Source: Levilactobacillus angrenensis
Lineage (GTDB): Bacteria; Bacillota; Bacilli; Lactobacillales; Lactobacillaceae
Assembly: GCF_003946085.1 (NCBI RefSeq)
Contig: NZ_RHOB01000006.1
Span: 92,985 to 156,984 of the forward strand
Length of the DNA: 64,000 nucleotides
Direction: 5' to 3'
Within the stretch, counting starts at the first letter, position 1; each line of letters starts with the position of its first letter. The position numbers and the translations under genes were made by a program. The notes under the pieces are model-generated. The model saw only the letters and a program-made list of their open reading frames with translations. It was not told the origin of the DNA and ran no database searches. Below are positions 43,807 through 53,482 of the stretch, piece after piece.

Positions 43807-45180
43807 GTGGATAGCGGTCAGATAGTTGTGAATCTAATTATTATTTTAATTACCTTCTTTTTTGCAGCTTTCTTTGTTGCCTGCGAATTTGCTTTGGTCC
43901 AAACGCGGCCTAGTGCTCTGGAGGAAAAAATTGCCGAACGAGACAAGCCGTCGACCAAGCTTAATCGGGCCATGAAAATGGTTACCAATTTAAATGAATA
44001 TTTATCAACGACTCAAGTGGGGGTTTCCCTCGCTGGGATCATCTTAGGGTGGATTGGGGAGACGTTCTTCGTTGACCTATTATTAGGCGGCATCGCCCCA
44101 GCTCACCTGAACGGCGCTACGGCCCACACTATCGCGGTTATCGTCGGGGTCTTATTACTGACGTACCTCGAAGTGGTCTTCACGGAAATTGTCCCGAAGA
44201 ACATTTCCATTGATATGCCCATGAAGGTTTTGATGCTAGTGGTCACGCCACTGCATTACTGCCACGTCCTCTTTTACCCGTTCGTTTGGTTACTCAACAG
44301 CAGCGCGTCTGGTGTGGTCAAACTGATGGGCTTAAAGGTGGCCAACGAAAGTGACGAAGTCTTCTCTCAAGCTGAAATTTTAAACCTCTCACGCAGTGCC
44401 GTTGAGGGTGGCGAACTGGAAAAAAACGACCTGGTCTACATGCAACGGGCGTTTGAGTTAAATGATAAGGTCGCTAAGGATATCATGATCGACCGGACCC
44501 AACTGGTGGTCATCGACATCACGGCCAACGTCAAGGAAGCCTTGAACGTTTACCTGCAAGAACGCTTTAGCCGGTTGCCAGTCGTTGCCGATGGGGATAA
44601 GGATAAGATTTTAGGATACGTCTACAATTACGATTTGATTCGTCAACAGCAAGTGGATTCTCACATTCGCATTGATAAATTAATTCGGGATATCTCGACG
44701 ACGCCCGAAACAACGCCAATCACCCAGGTACTGCAACAAATGATCAAGAAGCGGACCCCTATCGTCGTTGTCGTTGACGAATACGGTGGGACTTCCGGGA
44801 TCATCACCGATAAGGATATTTATGAAGAGTTGTTCGGGACCGTCCGCGATGAAATCGACGATGCCAACGACCAGTACATTTTCAAGCAACCCAATGGCAC
44901 TTACCAGGTCAACGGGAAGATGACGACCTACGACTTTGAACGGTACTTCAACACCGATATCAAGGGCTTTGAGGCCTCCGATACGGTCACGATGGCCGGG
45001 TTCATCATTGACAATTACCCGGACGTGAAGGTCAACGACGTCATCCAACTAAAGAACTTCGATTTGAAGGTCTTGGATTACGAAAACTCCTTCATCAATT
45101 GGTTAGAGGTCACGGTCAACCCGCCGCAAAAACAAATCACCACGGCGGATGCTGAAGATACTGACAAGAAAGATAAGTAA
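43807..45180 (+). CDS. CNNM/CorC (HlyC) family membrane protein with CBS pair
   Basis: A 457-residue protein: N-terminal DUF21/CNNM membrane domain (about 1-200; AFFVACEFALVQTRPSALEE), tandem CBS domains (about 215-340; IMIDRTQLVVID, VVVDEYGGTSGIITDKDI) that bind adenine nucleotides, and a C-terminal CorC_HlyC domain (about 355-440). The family is linked to magnesium/cobalt transport; hemolysin is a legacy name. GTG start after GAGG. Confidence 0.87.
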   Translation: MDSGQIVVNLIIILITFFFAAFFVACEFALVQTRPSALEEKIAERDKPSTKLNRAMKMVTNLNEYLSTTQVGVSLAGIILGWIGETFFVDLLLGGIAPAHLNGATAHTIAVIVGVLLLTYLEVVFTEIVPKNISIDMPMKVLMLVVTPLHYCHVLFYPFVWLLNSSASGVVKLMGLKVANESDEVFSQAEILNLSRSAVEGGELEKNDLVYMQRAFELNDKVAKDIMIDRTQLVVIDITANVKEALNVYLQERFSRLPVVADGDKDKILGYVYNYDLIRQQQVDSHIRIDKLIRDISTTPETTPITQVLQQMIKKRTPIVVVVDEYGGTSGIITDKDIYEELFGTVRDEIDDANDQYIFKQPNGTYQVNGKMTTYDFERYFNTDIKGFEASDTVTMAGFIIDNYPDVKVNDVIQLKNFDLKVLDYENSFINWLEVTVNPPQKQITTADAEDTDKKDK

Positions 45181-45182
45181 TG

Positions 45183-45219
45183 AAAAGCCCCGTTGCTCTT
45201 AGTTGAGCAGCGGGGCTTT
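45183..45219 (+). terminator. Terminator of the CNNM/CorC gene
   Basis: AAAGCCCCG..CTGCTC-type stem closes with CGGGGCTTT (GAGCA/TGCTC inner pairs). Confidence 0.75.
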
Positions 45220-45279
45220 GTGTGGATATCGATTAACTTATGCTAAACTACTAAGTAACCAAACTAAGGGAGATTCGTC

Positions 45280-46278
45280 ATGAAAAACGTAACGATTGCT
45301 GATGTTGCCAAAGCCGCAGGGGTGTCCGTCACTACCGTTTCACGGTTCATTAACGGCAACTATAAAAAAATGAGTGATACAACAAAGCAACGTGTTCAGC
45401 AAACCATCACCAATTTGCATTATGCACCCAAAGCCTCTGCCCGCAAGATGCGCCAAGACTTCAGTCAAATGATTGGTGTCGTGGTCGGCGATATATCTAA
45501 TGTTTTCTCTTCATTACTATTCAAGGGAATCTATGATGTCTTACAACCAGCTGGATACGACGTTTTGCTTATGAACTCTAACAACTCGTTGATAACTGAA
45601 CAAAATGAATTAGCTCGGCTATTTACTCAACAGGTAGATGGCTTAATTTTACAGCCTAACGCCAAAACATTCACCCCTTACCAGCAAATTCAAACAGCAC
45701 AATTACCACTAGTAATGGTGGACCGGGAAACACTGAATCAGCCCCAAGACGTTGCCACTGTTGTTTCCAGCAACTTCGATGCTAGCCACCAACTAGCTGT
45801 CAGATTGGCCAGTCAAGGATATCAACACATCATTACCGTAAGCCGAACATTAGCCGAGACCTCCGCGCAATCAAAACGAATTGCTGGTTTCACAGCTGGT
45901 GCTATCCAATCACAACAAACCATGACTAATTTAGAAACGGCCCACCATGATCGCAACTGGTTACAGCAACAACTTCACTCTAAAATAGCGACTACAATTG
46001 GAAAAACTGCGGTTGTTTCTCTCATGGGTCCCGTCTTGTTTGACCTCTTGGCTGTTTGTCGGTCACTTCACCTGACCTTTCCTAACGATATCGGTCTGAT
46101 TAGCTTCGATGACTGGACCTGGTCACAGTACGTGAATGACGGAATCTTCCTACTCCAGCAGCAGCCTGAACTCATGGGTCACGTGGCTGCTGAGAAATTG
46201 TTGCAACAGATTCAGCAAACGCCGATTACCACTATGACTTATATTCCAGTAAAAACGATCGAGAAAGCATCATTGTGA
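45280..46278 (+). CDS. LacI-family regulator of the sugar-acid locus
   Basis: A 332-residue repressor: N-terminal helix-turn-helix TIADVAKAAGVSVTTVSRFI (classical LacI) and a periplasmic-binding-like effector domain. AAGGGAG precedes the ATG. It converges on a GntP permease gene that follows an SDR gene; the SDR promoter carries a perfect palindrome suited to LacI-type binding, so it probably represses that operon until a sugar acid is present. Confidence 0.85.
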   Translation: MKNVTIADVAKAAGVSVTTVSRFINGNYKKMSDTTKQRVQQTITNLHYAPKASARKMRQDFSQMIGVVVGDISNVFSSLLFKGIYDVLQPAGYDVLLMNSNNSLITEQNELARLFTQQVDGLILQPNAKTFTPYQQIQTAQLPLVMVDRETLNQPQDVATVVSSNFDASHQLAVRLASQGYQHIITVSRTLAETSAQSKRIAGFTAGAIQSQQTMTNLETAHHDRNWLQQQLHSKIATTIGKTAVVSLMGPVLFDLLAVCRSLHLTFPNDIGLISFDDWTWSQYVNDGIFLLQQQPELMGHVAAEKLLQQIQQTPITTMTYIPVKTIEKASL

Positions 46279-46280
46279 AT

Positions 46281-46320
46281 CAAAACGAGTCCGGACAACA
46301 AATGGTCCGAGCTCGTTTTG
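46281..46320. terminator. Bidirectional terminator between LacI and GntP genes
   Basis: CAAAACGAG-TCCGGAC pairs with GTCCGAG-CTCGTTTTG. Confidence 0.75.
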
Positions 46321-46334
46321 TCTTAAAGTTTAAT

Positions 46335-47669
46335 TTAGACGAATAGAGATACCCCTAATACCGAGAGTAACCCGGTTATAGATAGAACTGAAGTAAGCGT
46401 CGTCCATGATAAAAATGTTTCCTTCAATGTCAGACCGAAGTACTCCTTGATCATCCAGAAGCCTGCGTCATTAACATGATCTGCAAAAACCGATCCCGCA
46501 CCAACAGCTAAGACCATCAAAGCCGCATTGGCACCAGTTTGAGCAATCAACGGTGCCACTAATCCTGCAGCTGTCAAGGAGGCCACCGTCGCAGACCCTA
46601 AACTGACTCGTAATAAAGCAGCTACTAGCCATGCAGCTAATAGTGGTGACATATTAGTATGAGCAAAAATTGTGGAAATGTACTGGGAAATTCCACCATC
46701 AACTAGAACTTGCTTGAAGGCGCCACCCCCACCAATAATCAACAGCATCATGGCAATTTGTTTTGACGCTTCAACCATCGACTGACTAACCTGTTTCATG
46801 TTTAGATGACGTGAAATCCCCATGGTATAAACAGCAAACAATAGTGACAATAGCATAGCAGCATCCGGCGCCCCAATAAACTGAATCGTTTGATTCACCA
46901 CGTTCTCCTTCGGTAAAACAAACGAACAAATTGTTGCAATGGCAATCAGAATAACCGGCATCATTGCTGTCAAGACACTGATACCAAAATGTGGTGTTTC
47001 TGCTAAACGAAATTCCTTAAAGTCCCCCAGTACACTAATATCTACATCTTTCCGATATACTCGCGGATAAAATTTATGTAACGCCCAATTAAAGACTGGC
47101 CCACAAACTATAATTGTTGGAATAGCTACGATAACTCCTAATAGTAAAACATGGCCTAAATTTGCATGAAAAATACCTGAAATAGCAGTTGGTGCTGGAT
47201 GAGGCGGCAAAAATGCATGTGTCACATTCAGCGTAGCCGCCATTGGAATTCCAAGATATATCAATGGCAAGTCAATTTCTCGTGCAATCACGAAAATAAT
47301 TGGGAGCAAGACAACCAGTCCTACTTCAAAGAAAAGCGCAAGTCCGACGATGAACGAAGCTAGGACAACCGCAATCTGGATTTGACGGCGGCCAAACTTA
47401 TCAATTAGCGTACGTGCAATTCGAAAACCACCACCTGCATCAGAAACTAAACGACCAAGCATTGATCCAAATCCGAAGATGACTGCTAGATGGCCAAGTT
47501 GGCCGCCAATTCCAGTCTCGATACTCGTAGGAATTTGGCTAATAGGTATCTTCAAAACTAGAGCAATCACGAACGAAGTAATAATTAACGAGACAAATGT
47601 ATTCAACTTTGCTTTAACAATTAGAAATATTAGCAAAGCAACTCCAAAAGCAACAATAAGTAATGGCAT
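46335..47669 (-). CDS. gntP: GntP-family sugar-acid permease
   Basis: A 444-residue, 12-14 span transporter. VSLIITSFVIALVLKIPIS, GIGGQLGHLAVIFGFGSMLG and PPHPAPTAISGIF with LPPHPAP are GntP signatures for gluconate or related aldonates. AAAGGAT precedes the ATG. It is the second gene after an SDR dehydrogenase, with a stem-loop between. The exact substrate (gluconate, idonate, other) is not shown. Confidence 0.88.
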   Translation of the reverse strand: MPLLIVAFGVALLIFLIVKAKLNTFVSLIITSFVIALVLKIPISQIPTSIETGIGGQLGHLAVIFGFGSMLGRLVSDAGGGFRIARTLIDKFGRRQIQIAVVLASFIVGLALFFEVGLVVLLPIIFVIAREIDLPLIYLGIPMAATLNVTHAFLPPHPAPTAISGIFHANLGHVLLLGVIVAIPTIIVCGPVFNWALHKFYPRVYRKDVDISVLGDFKEFRLAETPHFGISVLTAMMPVILIAIATICSFVLPKENVVNQTIQFIGAPDAAMLLSLLFAVYTMGISRHLNMKQVSQSMVEASKQIAMMLLIIGGGGAFKQVLVDGGISQYISTIFAHTNMSPLLAAWLVAALLRVSLGSATVASLTAAGLVAPLIAQTGANAALMVLAVGAGSVFADHVNDAGFWMIKEYFGLTLKETFLSWTTLTSVLSITGLLSVLGVSLFV

Positions 47670-47717
47670 CTTAATCTTATCCTTTCTAAGCCTGATTGTT
47701 ACTTAATTCACATTAGT

Positions 47718-47754
47718 AAGTAGGTAGTGCTATTAATTTTTGCACTGCCTGCTT
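47718..47754 (-). other. Intercistronic hairpin between SDR and GntP genes
   Basis: AAGCAGGCAGTGC and GCACTACCTACTT pair at 11 of 13 positions across an 11-base loop with no T run. It may stabilise or separate the two messages. Confidence 0.45.
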
Positions 47755-47759
47755 ACCAG

Positions 47760-48533
47760 CTAACGTAATAAATAACCACCATCTACTGGCAACATTACCC
47801 CAGTGACATAATCCGAAGCGGCACTAGCCAAAAATACCATAGGTCCCATCAGTTGTTCTGGGACACCCCACTCACCAGAAGGAATGTGCGCTTTTATTTC
47901 TGGACCCCGCACTGGATCCTCCTGAAGTGGCTTAGTCATATCCGTGCTGATGTATCCGGGTGCGATGCCATTGACCTGAATATTATACGGCGATAATGCA
48001 TCGGCATAGGCCTTCGTTAATCCCATTACCGCATGCTTGCTAGCTGTGTAGGGGAAAATAAACTTACCCGCACGATAAGACTGCATGGAACCAATATTGA
48101 TGATTTTCCCTGCCTGTTGCTTAGCCATTTGCTTGGCCGCCGCGTGGGATAAGAAGTACAATGCGTTAAGATTTAAATTGATCACCTTTTGCCAGTCAGC
48201 GTCCTTAAAATCTAAAACATCATTACGTAATTGCATACCAGCATTATTGATCAAAATATCCAAATGACCAAAACGCTTAACCGCCTCGGCAATAATTTGG
48301 TCAGCACAACCAGGAACCGTAATATCTTGTAATAGGAATTCTACGCGTTGACCATTCGCCAAAACGGCTTTTTTGAGTTCATCCCAGCCGTCTCGAGAAT
48401 TACTTACGACAAAGATATCCGCACCATAGAGCGATAGTGCGAGTGAATAATATTTGCCTAATCCGTGAGCACCACCTGTAATAAGGGCAACTTTCCCTTT
48501 CAAAGAAAAACTTTCTGCATTAAATTTCGTCAT
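47760..48533 (-). CDS. SDR oxidoreductase, gluconate 5-dehydrogenase/KduD type
   Basis: A 257-residue NAD(P)-dependent short-chain dehydrogenase. ITGGAHGLGKYYSLAL (TGxxxGxG cofactor loop), NNAG, catalytic Ser in IGSMQSY and YTASKHAV (Tyr-x3-Lys) are present. PGYISTDMTKPL and the C-terminal PVDGGY fit gluconate 5-dehydrogenase or 2-dehydro-3-deoxygluconate dehydrogenase. First in an operon with GntP. No dedicated kinase or aldolase is adjacent. Confidence 0.85.
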   Translation of the reverse strand: MTKFNAESFSLKGKVALITGGAHGLGKYYSLALSLYGADIFVVSNSRDGWDELKKAVLANGQRVEFLLQDITVPGCADQIIAEAVKRFGHLDILINNAGMQLRNDVLDFKDADWQKVINLNLNALYFLSHAAAKQMAKQQAGKIINIGSMQSYRAGKFIFPYTASKHAVMGLTKAYADALSPYNIQVNGIAPGYISTDMTKPLQEDPVRGPEIKAHIPSGEWGVPEQLMGPMVFLASAASDYVTGVMLPVDGGYLLR

Positions 48534-48606
48534 TTGATCAACTTCCCTATCTAAATCACTAAGAACTCCGTCGGGTGATAGCGATTACATATTTGTTTTT
48601 TAAAAA

Positions 48607-48655
48607 GGTGTATCGATACACCAAAGAGTATAATCGCTTCATTTTTTTCTGTCAA
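48607..48655 (-). promoter_or_regulatory. SDR-GntP promoter with LacI-type operator
   Basis: TTGACA (48655-48650), 17-base spacer, TATACT (48632-48627), then the perfect palindrome GGTGTATCGATACACC (48607-48622) at the expected start site. This is a textbook repressible promoter. Confidence 0.75.
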
Positions 48656-48728
48656 CCTCACTTATCACCCAAAAAATCCGTAAACCTAAGAATGGCCTAC
48701 GGATTTCATCATCGCATGTTTATTTTCA

Positions 48729-49598
48729 TTACAACAAATTCGCATAAGCCAGAAACGCCCCCACTACTGGATCCAAGGGTTGACGCCGGTAACACCAGCC
48801 GACCGGCATCGTATTGGGTTGCGGCGTCCGCAATGTCCAAGTTGCTAGTCCGGTCAAGGTCTTGGGCACCTGAGACTCCGGCAATAGCGCAAAACTGGCG
48901 GTCATTTGTAAGCGAGTAAACAAGACGTCGAGACTTGGTAATTTCTCAACCTGAAAGGCGTGTCCCGCTAATAACTGACTAGTCACCTGTTCAAACTGAG
49001 TGGCTGGAACATTTTCCAATGTCACGTAAGTTAAAGCCGCCAGCTCATTCAAGGTAACTGCCGAGGGCTGGCCAGTCATCGTTGTTGGCGACGCAACCAC
49101 CACTAGCCGATCAGCCAATTCCTGTTTCCAAGTCAGTCGCCGTTCCGTCCGATCAATAATGCCAAAGCCCAGGTCAGCCTGATCTGTCAAAATATCCTGG
49201 ACGGCCTGCTCCGAGTCGCGCTCGACCAAGTCCACCGAAATATTTGGGAAATCTGTTCGAAAACGCACTAATTGGTCGATGTATGGTTGAAACTGCTGAG
49301 CAATGTAGAAGGACACCCGCAGTTTGGCAGGCGTTCGGCTCTGCTCCTGCCAAATATCTCGCACTGCCCCGTGGTAAGTCGCCAGCATTTGCTGGGCTGC
49401 TCGGTAGAAACGCTGTCCCGCCAGCGTCACCGAGACGTGGTGATGGTCTCGTATCAACAGTGGCTTACCCACCGTTTCTTCTAACTGCTTGATTTGAGCG
49501 CTGATTGCTGGTTGCGAAATGAAATTGCGTTCTGCCGCCTTGGTAAAATTTGCCAAGTCAACCACGTCGATAAAATACTGACACGTCGTTAAATCCAA
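48729..49598 (-). CDS. LysR-family regulator
   Basis: A 289-residue regulator. The winged helix-turn-helix FTKAAERNFISQPAISAQIK opens it and the substrate-binding fold follows. TTG start with GTGGGTGAG upstream. It is divergent from an MDR-type dehydrogenase and an NmrA-type gene, which it probably controls. Effector unknown. Confidence 0.85.
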   Translation of the reverse strand: MDLTTCQYFIDVVDLANFTKAAERNFISQPAISAQIKQLEETVGKPLLIRDHHHVSVTLAGQRFYRAAQQMLATYHGAVRDIWQEQSRTPAKLRVSFYIAQQFQPYIDQLVRFRTDFPNISVDLVERDSEQAVQDILTDQADLGFGIIDRTERRLTWKQELADRLVVVASPTTMTGQPSAVTLNELAALTYVTLENVPATQFEQVTSQLLAGHAFQVEKLPSLDVLFTRLQMTASFALLPESQVPKTLTGLATWTLRTPQPNTMPVGWCYRRQPLDPVVGAFLAYANLL

Positions 49599-49717
49599 GT
49601 CTGCTCACCCACTTTGTTATAAAATTCACTTATCATCAGTAACAATTATCCGCTATTTCCGTTTCGATGTAAACGCTTCTAAAATAGACTTGTAAGCAAA
49701 TAAAGGAGGCAACCACC

Positions 49718-50698
49718 ATGTTACGGAAATCAGTTTATTGGCCTAGTGCCGGCGTGGCCGAGTATCACGAAGAAGAAATCAGTGACCCAACTGGCAAGTT
49801 TGTGCTCATCGCTACACAATATTCTTTAATTAGTCAAAGTAGTGAGCACAGTTGGTTTGTGAATGACAAGGCTCATGTGGTGTTGGGCACCACTTTTCCC
49901 TTCATCCCCGGTTATAGCTCTGCTGGGGTGGTCGAAGCCGTTGGACCTGACGTCACGCGCTTCAAACCCGGCGACCGGGTCATTGGCTCACCCGTCTACG
50001 GCGCTCACTCCAACTACACCTACGTTGATGAAAATGCAGTCTACGCGGTGCCTGACAACGTCAAGCTTGACGATGCCGTATTCTACAATCTAGGCATGAC
50101 GGCGCTCTTTACCCTGGATAAAGCGGACCTGCACCTCGGCCAGTCCGTGGCCATCATTGGTGCTGGGGTGGTCGGCCAAATTGCTATTCAGGCAGCCAAG
50201 GCTAATGGCCTGCATCCCATCATCGCTTTTGATATTCAAGAACAGCGGCGACAAGCGGCCCAGCAAGCGGGAGCCGACATTGTGCTAGACCCTAATGATG
50301 AAGCTGCTATCGAAAAGGTCATCGGTGACCTAGCCGGCGGGGTAGACGCAGCCCTCGATGTTTCTGGCAGCAATGCCGGGATGAACCTGGCTATCCACCT
50401 CGCTCGCCCACTGGGGAAAGTCGTCTTCTGTACCGCCAACAACGACCAGCAAACCCTGAACTACGGCGAATTTTTCATCAAGAATCTGACAATTTTAGGC
50501 GACTTCGTCAATACGGAAATGGACCGGCAACGTCGCGCTATCAAGAATTTCCTGTGGTTACTGTCAACGCAAAAGATTTCAGCGCCTGACCATCACGATA
50601 CGATTTACCAGCCAACTGATGAAAATATCAAGATGCTCTACGGCAAGGTACTTAAACACGATAATACGATTAACAATCCCATTTTCAAATGGCGCTAA
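49718..50698 (+). CDS. MDR-superfamily zinc-type alcohol dehydrogenase-like protein
   Basis: A 326-residue protein: GroES-like N-terminal part (PGYSSAGVVEAVGPDVTRFK, GDRV) and a Rossmann domain with GAGVVGQIAIQAAKA. The usual N-terminal zinc Cys (GICGTD) is absent, so it may be zinc-independent. AAAGGAGG precedes the ATG. Followed 13 bp later by an NmrA-type gene in one operon; the reaction is unknown. Confidence 0.82.
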   Translation: MLRKSVYWPSAGVAEYHEEEISDPTGKFVLIATQYSLISQSSEHSWFVNDKAHVVLGTTFPFIPGYSSAGVVEAVGPDVTRFKPGDRVIGSPVYGAHSNYTYVDENAVYAVPDNVKLDDAVFYNLGMTALFTLDKADLHLGQSVAIIGAGVVGQIAIQAAKANGLHPIIAFDIQEQRRQAAQQAGADIVLDPNDEAAIEKVIGDLAGGVDAALDVSGSNAGMNLAIHLARPLGKVVFCTANNDQQTLNYGEFFIKNLTILGDFVNTEMDRQRRAIKNFLWLLSTQKISAPDHHDTIYQPTDENIKMLYGKVLKHDNTINNPIFKWR

Positions 50699-50711
50699 GG
50701 AGGACTCTTTC

Positions 50712-51554
50712 ATGAAAGCACTAGTTACAGCTTCATACGGTCACATTGGTCAAAAAGTTATCCCCTTACTGGCTCAACAACATGTCGAAGTCGTGGCGGT
50801 TGATCCTGATCCAGCTAATCAAGCCCCACTGAAGGCTTTGGGTGCGAGTCAGGTCATCGTCGGTGATATCCGCCGCGATGAGATTATCGACCAGGCTGTG
50901 GCCGACGTCGATAAGATTCTACTGATTCTGCCAGATGCCCTTGATGGCATGGTCCCCATGGCTGAACGCCTCATCACCGCCGCAGAGAAGGCCCACGTTA
51001 CGCACTTTGTCTTCTCCTCATGTCTCAACACCGTCATGGAACTAGCACAACATTGGGAAAAGTACGAAATTGAAGACCGCTTGATGGGATCCACCTTGAA
51101 CTACACCATTACTAAACCCAGCGGTTACATGGAAGGCCATTTTCCCACTGGTCCCGACAGCTTGTTTGAGACCGGCGTCTTGACGACCTTTATCAAAGTT
51201 GACCAGCCATCTAACCTGATCAGCCTAAATGATATCGCGGCCGCCAACGTCAAGGTTCTCCTGAGTGACGACGACTATTACGCTTGCTCACTAGACCTGT
51301 GCTCAGCTGGCAACCGAACTACTCGCGAATACGCGCAAGAAGTTTGCGACAAGGCTGGGAAGGAACTCAAAATCAATTTGATCCCTGTTCCCGACTTCCC
51401 GTCCGTCCACGCTAACGACCAATTCGGCCGTATTGCTACGTACCACGGTAACCATCCTTATAAGGGGAACCCCTTAGACTTCAACGCCCTCATGGGACGC
51501 CCCGCCAAGACCTTCAGTCAGTATGTCGACGAAGTCTTGGCCGTCAAAGCCTAA
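50712..51554 (+). CDS. NmrA-like NAD(P)-binding protein
   Basis: A 280-residue atypical SDR beginning MKALVTASYGHIGQKVIPLL, with glycine-rich cofactor loop, GDIRRDEIID, and HFVFSSCLNTVMEL. Such proteins are quinone reductase-like or redox sensors. AAGGAGGA precedes the ATG. It is co-transcribed with the MDR gene and likely LysR-controlled. Confidence 0.8.
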   Translation: MKALVTASYGHIGQKVIPLLAQQHVEVVAVDPDPANQAPLKALGASQVIVGDIRRDEIIDQAVADVDKILLILPDALDGMVPMAERLITAAEKAHVTHFVFSSCLNTVMELAQHWEKYEIEDRLMGSTLNYTITKPSGYMEGHFPTGPDSLFETGVLTTFIKVDQPSNLISLNDIAAANVKVLLSDDDYYACSLDLCSAGNRTTREYAQEVCDKAGKELKINLIPVPDFPSVHANDQFGRIATYHGNHPYKGNPLDFNALMGRPAKTFSQYVDEVLAVKA

Positions 51555-51558
51555 CCAC

Positions 51559-51596
51559 AAACGGACCAACCACACCACGTGGCCGGTCCGTTTTTC
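51559..51596 (+). terminator. Terminator of the MDR-NmrA operon
   Basis: AAACGGACC pairs with GGTCCGTTT, followed by TTTC. Confidence 0.75.
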
Positions 51597-51609
51597 ATAT
51601 GTATACCCT

Positions 51610-51789
51610 TTACCGCAAGCGCACTAACCCTTTGACCAGGTAGAACACGCCGCCCAAGAATAACAGGAAGCACACCCACCAGAATACACTGGTTACCCGA
51701 AATGGCAGGATATTCCAAATCATTAAAAACATAATTAACAGTCCACTCCAGAAATCCAATGAATGGACGAAGCGCTGATTAAATTGCAT
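51610..51789 (-). CDS. Mini membrane protein (59 aa)
   Basis: Reads MQFNQRFVHSLDFWSGLLIM and onward to KGLVRLR, with two hydrophobic spans (LLIMFLMIWNI and VFWWVCFLLFLGGVFYLV). AGGAGGTAGCC precedes the ATG. It follows a paralogue (MFNKEFYRSSNFWGGLVALV) by 9 bp. Function unknown. Confidence 0.65.
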   Translation of the reverse strand: MQFNQRFVHSLDFWSGLLIMFLMIWNILPFRVTSVFWWVCFLLFLGGVFYLVKGLVRLR

Positions 51790-51798
51790 GGCTACCTC

Positions 51799-51993
51799 CT
51801 ATTTTTTCTGTTGTCGCGTTGGGACAAACAACCCCCGAGACAGCTCGTAAATCCCAATCACGACCAGGATCACGGACACCACGATTTCGTAGACGCTATT
51901 ACCCGTTAATGGTGAAAAGCCCCAGCCACTCAGAACCAACGCGACCAGGCCGCCCCAGAAATTGGAGGACCGATAAAATTCCTTATTAAACAT
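51799..51993 (-). CDS. Mini membrane protein (64 aa), paralogue of the next gene
   Basis: Reads MFNKEFYRSSNFWGGLVALV, then a second span (VYEIVVSVILVVIGIYELS) and basic tail PTRQQKK. The Met at 51993 aligns with the start of its neighbour; AAAGGCGG lies about 11 bases upstream. The longer frame adds an unrelated N-terminus. Function unknown. Confidence 0.6.
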   Translation of the reverse strand: MFNKEFYRSSNFWGGLVALVLSGWGFSPLTGNSVYEIVVSVILVVIGIYELSRGLFVPTRQQKK

Positions 51994-52127
51994 TTCGACA
52001 CTGCCGCCTTTCTGTTTACTTTCCATTTTAGCACGAATGATTAGGGGATTGACTAACCAATCGTTGACACACCTAGAAATTAGTCCCAAGATGAACGTAG
52101 GCAGTCAAAGAGAGGTAGGCTAAGCGC

Positions 52128-53057
52128 TTGGATATCACGCAATTATCAAATCAAATTATTCTCATGTTTATTTTAATGGCGGTCGGCCTGCTGACCAACA
52201 AGCTGGGCTTCATGCACGGACAAACGGCAACGGATCTGACCAATATTCTGCTGTACATCGTGTCGCCCTGCTTGATTGTCAACGCCTTCGAGCAGCATTT
52301 CTCGGCCAGCCGGCTACAGGCATTGGCCTGGGTCATGCTGGGCATTCTGCTGACCTACGGCGTCATGGTCGTCGTCACCCAGTTGGTCTTCAAACACGTG
52401 GCCGACCCCAATTTACGGCGGATCATGCGCTTTGGCGCGGTCTACTCCAACGCCGGCTTCATGGGTGTCCCCCTGGCCAGCGCATTATTTGGCAGCACTG
52501 GCGTCTTCTTTGCCGTCGCCTCACTGGCGGGCTTCAACATCTTTTGCTGGACCCACGGCATCGCGTTGTTCACGCCCCATCAGGCGGTTGACCACCACGT
52601 TAACTGGCGCCAAATTCTGCTGAATCCCAACATCGTGGCGATCGTGGTCGGCTTGATTATTTTCGTGAGCGCGATTCACCTCCCCAGCCTGCTCAACCAG
52701 ACCATCACTTACGTCAGTTCCATCAACACGCCGCTGTCTATGATTGTCATTGGCAATAGTCTGGCTGCGGTCAAATTAAATCGCCACACGTTAGACCGTC
52801 GACTGTGGTGGCCCCTGGTACTCCGCAACGTCGTGTTTCCACTGGTTTGTCTGCTGATTTTACAGGTCTTTGGCGTGCGCGGCATTCCGCTGTACACGAC
52901 GGTTTTGATGGCGGCGTGCCCGGTAGCGGGAAACGTGGTCCTGTTCACCCTGAAGGCCCACGGCGATACCAGTCCGGCCGTCACACTGATGAGCCTGTCC
53001 ACCATCTTATGCATGGCCACGATTCCGTTGGTCTTTGCTCTGAGTAACTTGATTTAA
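52128..53057 (+). CDS. Auxin efflux carrier (AEC) family transporter
   Basis: A 309-residue, ten-span transporter. LTNILLYIVSPCLIVNAF, YSNAGFMGVPLASALFG and a late AGNVVLFTLKAHGD are AEC motifs. Bacterial members move malate or other organic acids. TTG start with GAGAGGTAGG upstream. Substrate unknown. Confidence 0.85.
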   Translation: MDITQLSNQIILMFILMAVGLLTNKLGFMHGQTATDLTNILLYIVSPCLIVNAFEQHFSASRLQALAWVMLGILLTYGVMVVVTQLVFKHVADPNLRRIMRFGAVYSNAGFMGVPLASALFGSTGVFFAVASLAGFNIFCWTHGIALFTPHQAVDHHVNWRQILLNPNIVAIVVGLIIFVSAIHLPSLLNQTITYVSSINTPLSMIVIGNSLAAVKLNRHTLDRRLWWPLVLRNVVFPLVCLLILQVFGVRGIPLYTTVLMAACPVAGNVVLFTLKAHGDTSPAVTLMSLSTILCMATIPLVFALSNLI

Positions 53058-53249
53058 CTAAACGGCACTGGCCATGCTGGTCGCCTGGTCATTCGCTAAA
53101 TGTGGCGCAGAACGCGGACCAAGTCTTAGGCCGATAGTCCACATCTTAAGGATACCAATTTCTAAACAGGTAAAATTCGCCGCTAAAGGCACTCCCGCGG
53201 CGGACTAATAGCTCTTGGGGACCAACACGACGTCGCAGATCAAAGCTAA

Positions 53250-53470
53250 CTTGCCGGAGGCAGATAGGGGTGGAGCCAGCTGTGATAACGGTGTTGGCTG
53301 GGCTTCTTTCTCAGCCTACAGCGTGGGGCGACTTTGGAGCCTGGCCGGGCTTGCCAGGCTTCAAAGCGAACCGGAAACCCGATTTTCAGGCTGGAGGTGT
53401 CCCCCATAGCAGGCGGAACCCCTGGCTGACGCAGGCTCTGGTTTACACAATTTAGGCCTTTCAGATTTCA
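53250..53470 (+). repeat. Dispersed repeat, copy 5 (second module only)
   Basis: GCCGGAGGCAGATAGGGGTG, AACGGTGTTGGCTG, TCAGCCTACAGCGTGGGG, CGAACCGGAAACC and the core CCTGGCTGACGCAGGCTC in the same order as copies 2 and 7. The first module is absent. The stretch 53058-53249 before it shows no gene. Confidence 0.7.
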
Positions 53471-53482
53471 TTTACGCCAAAG

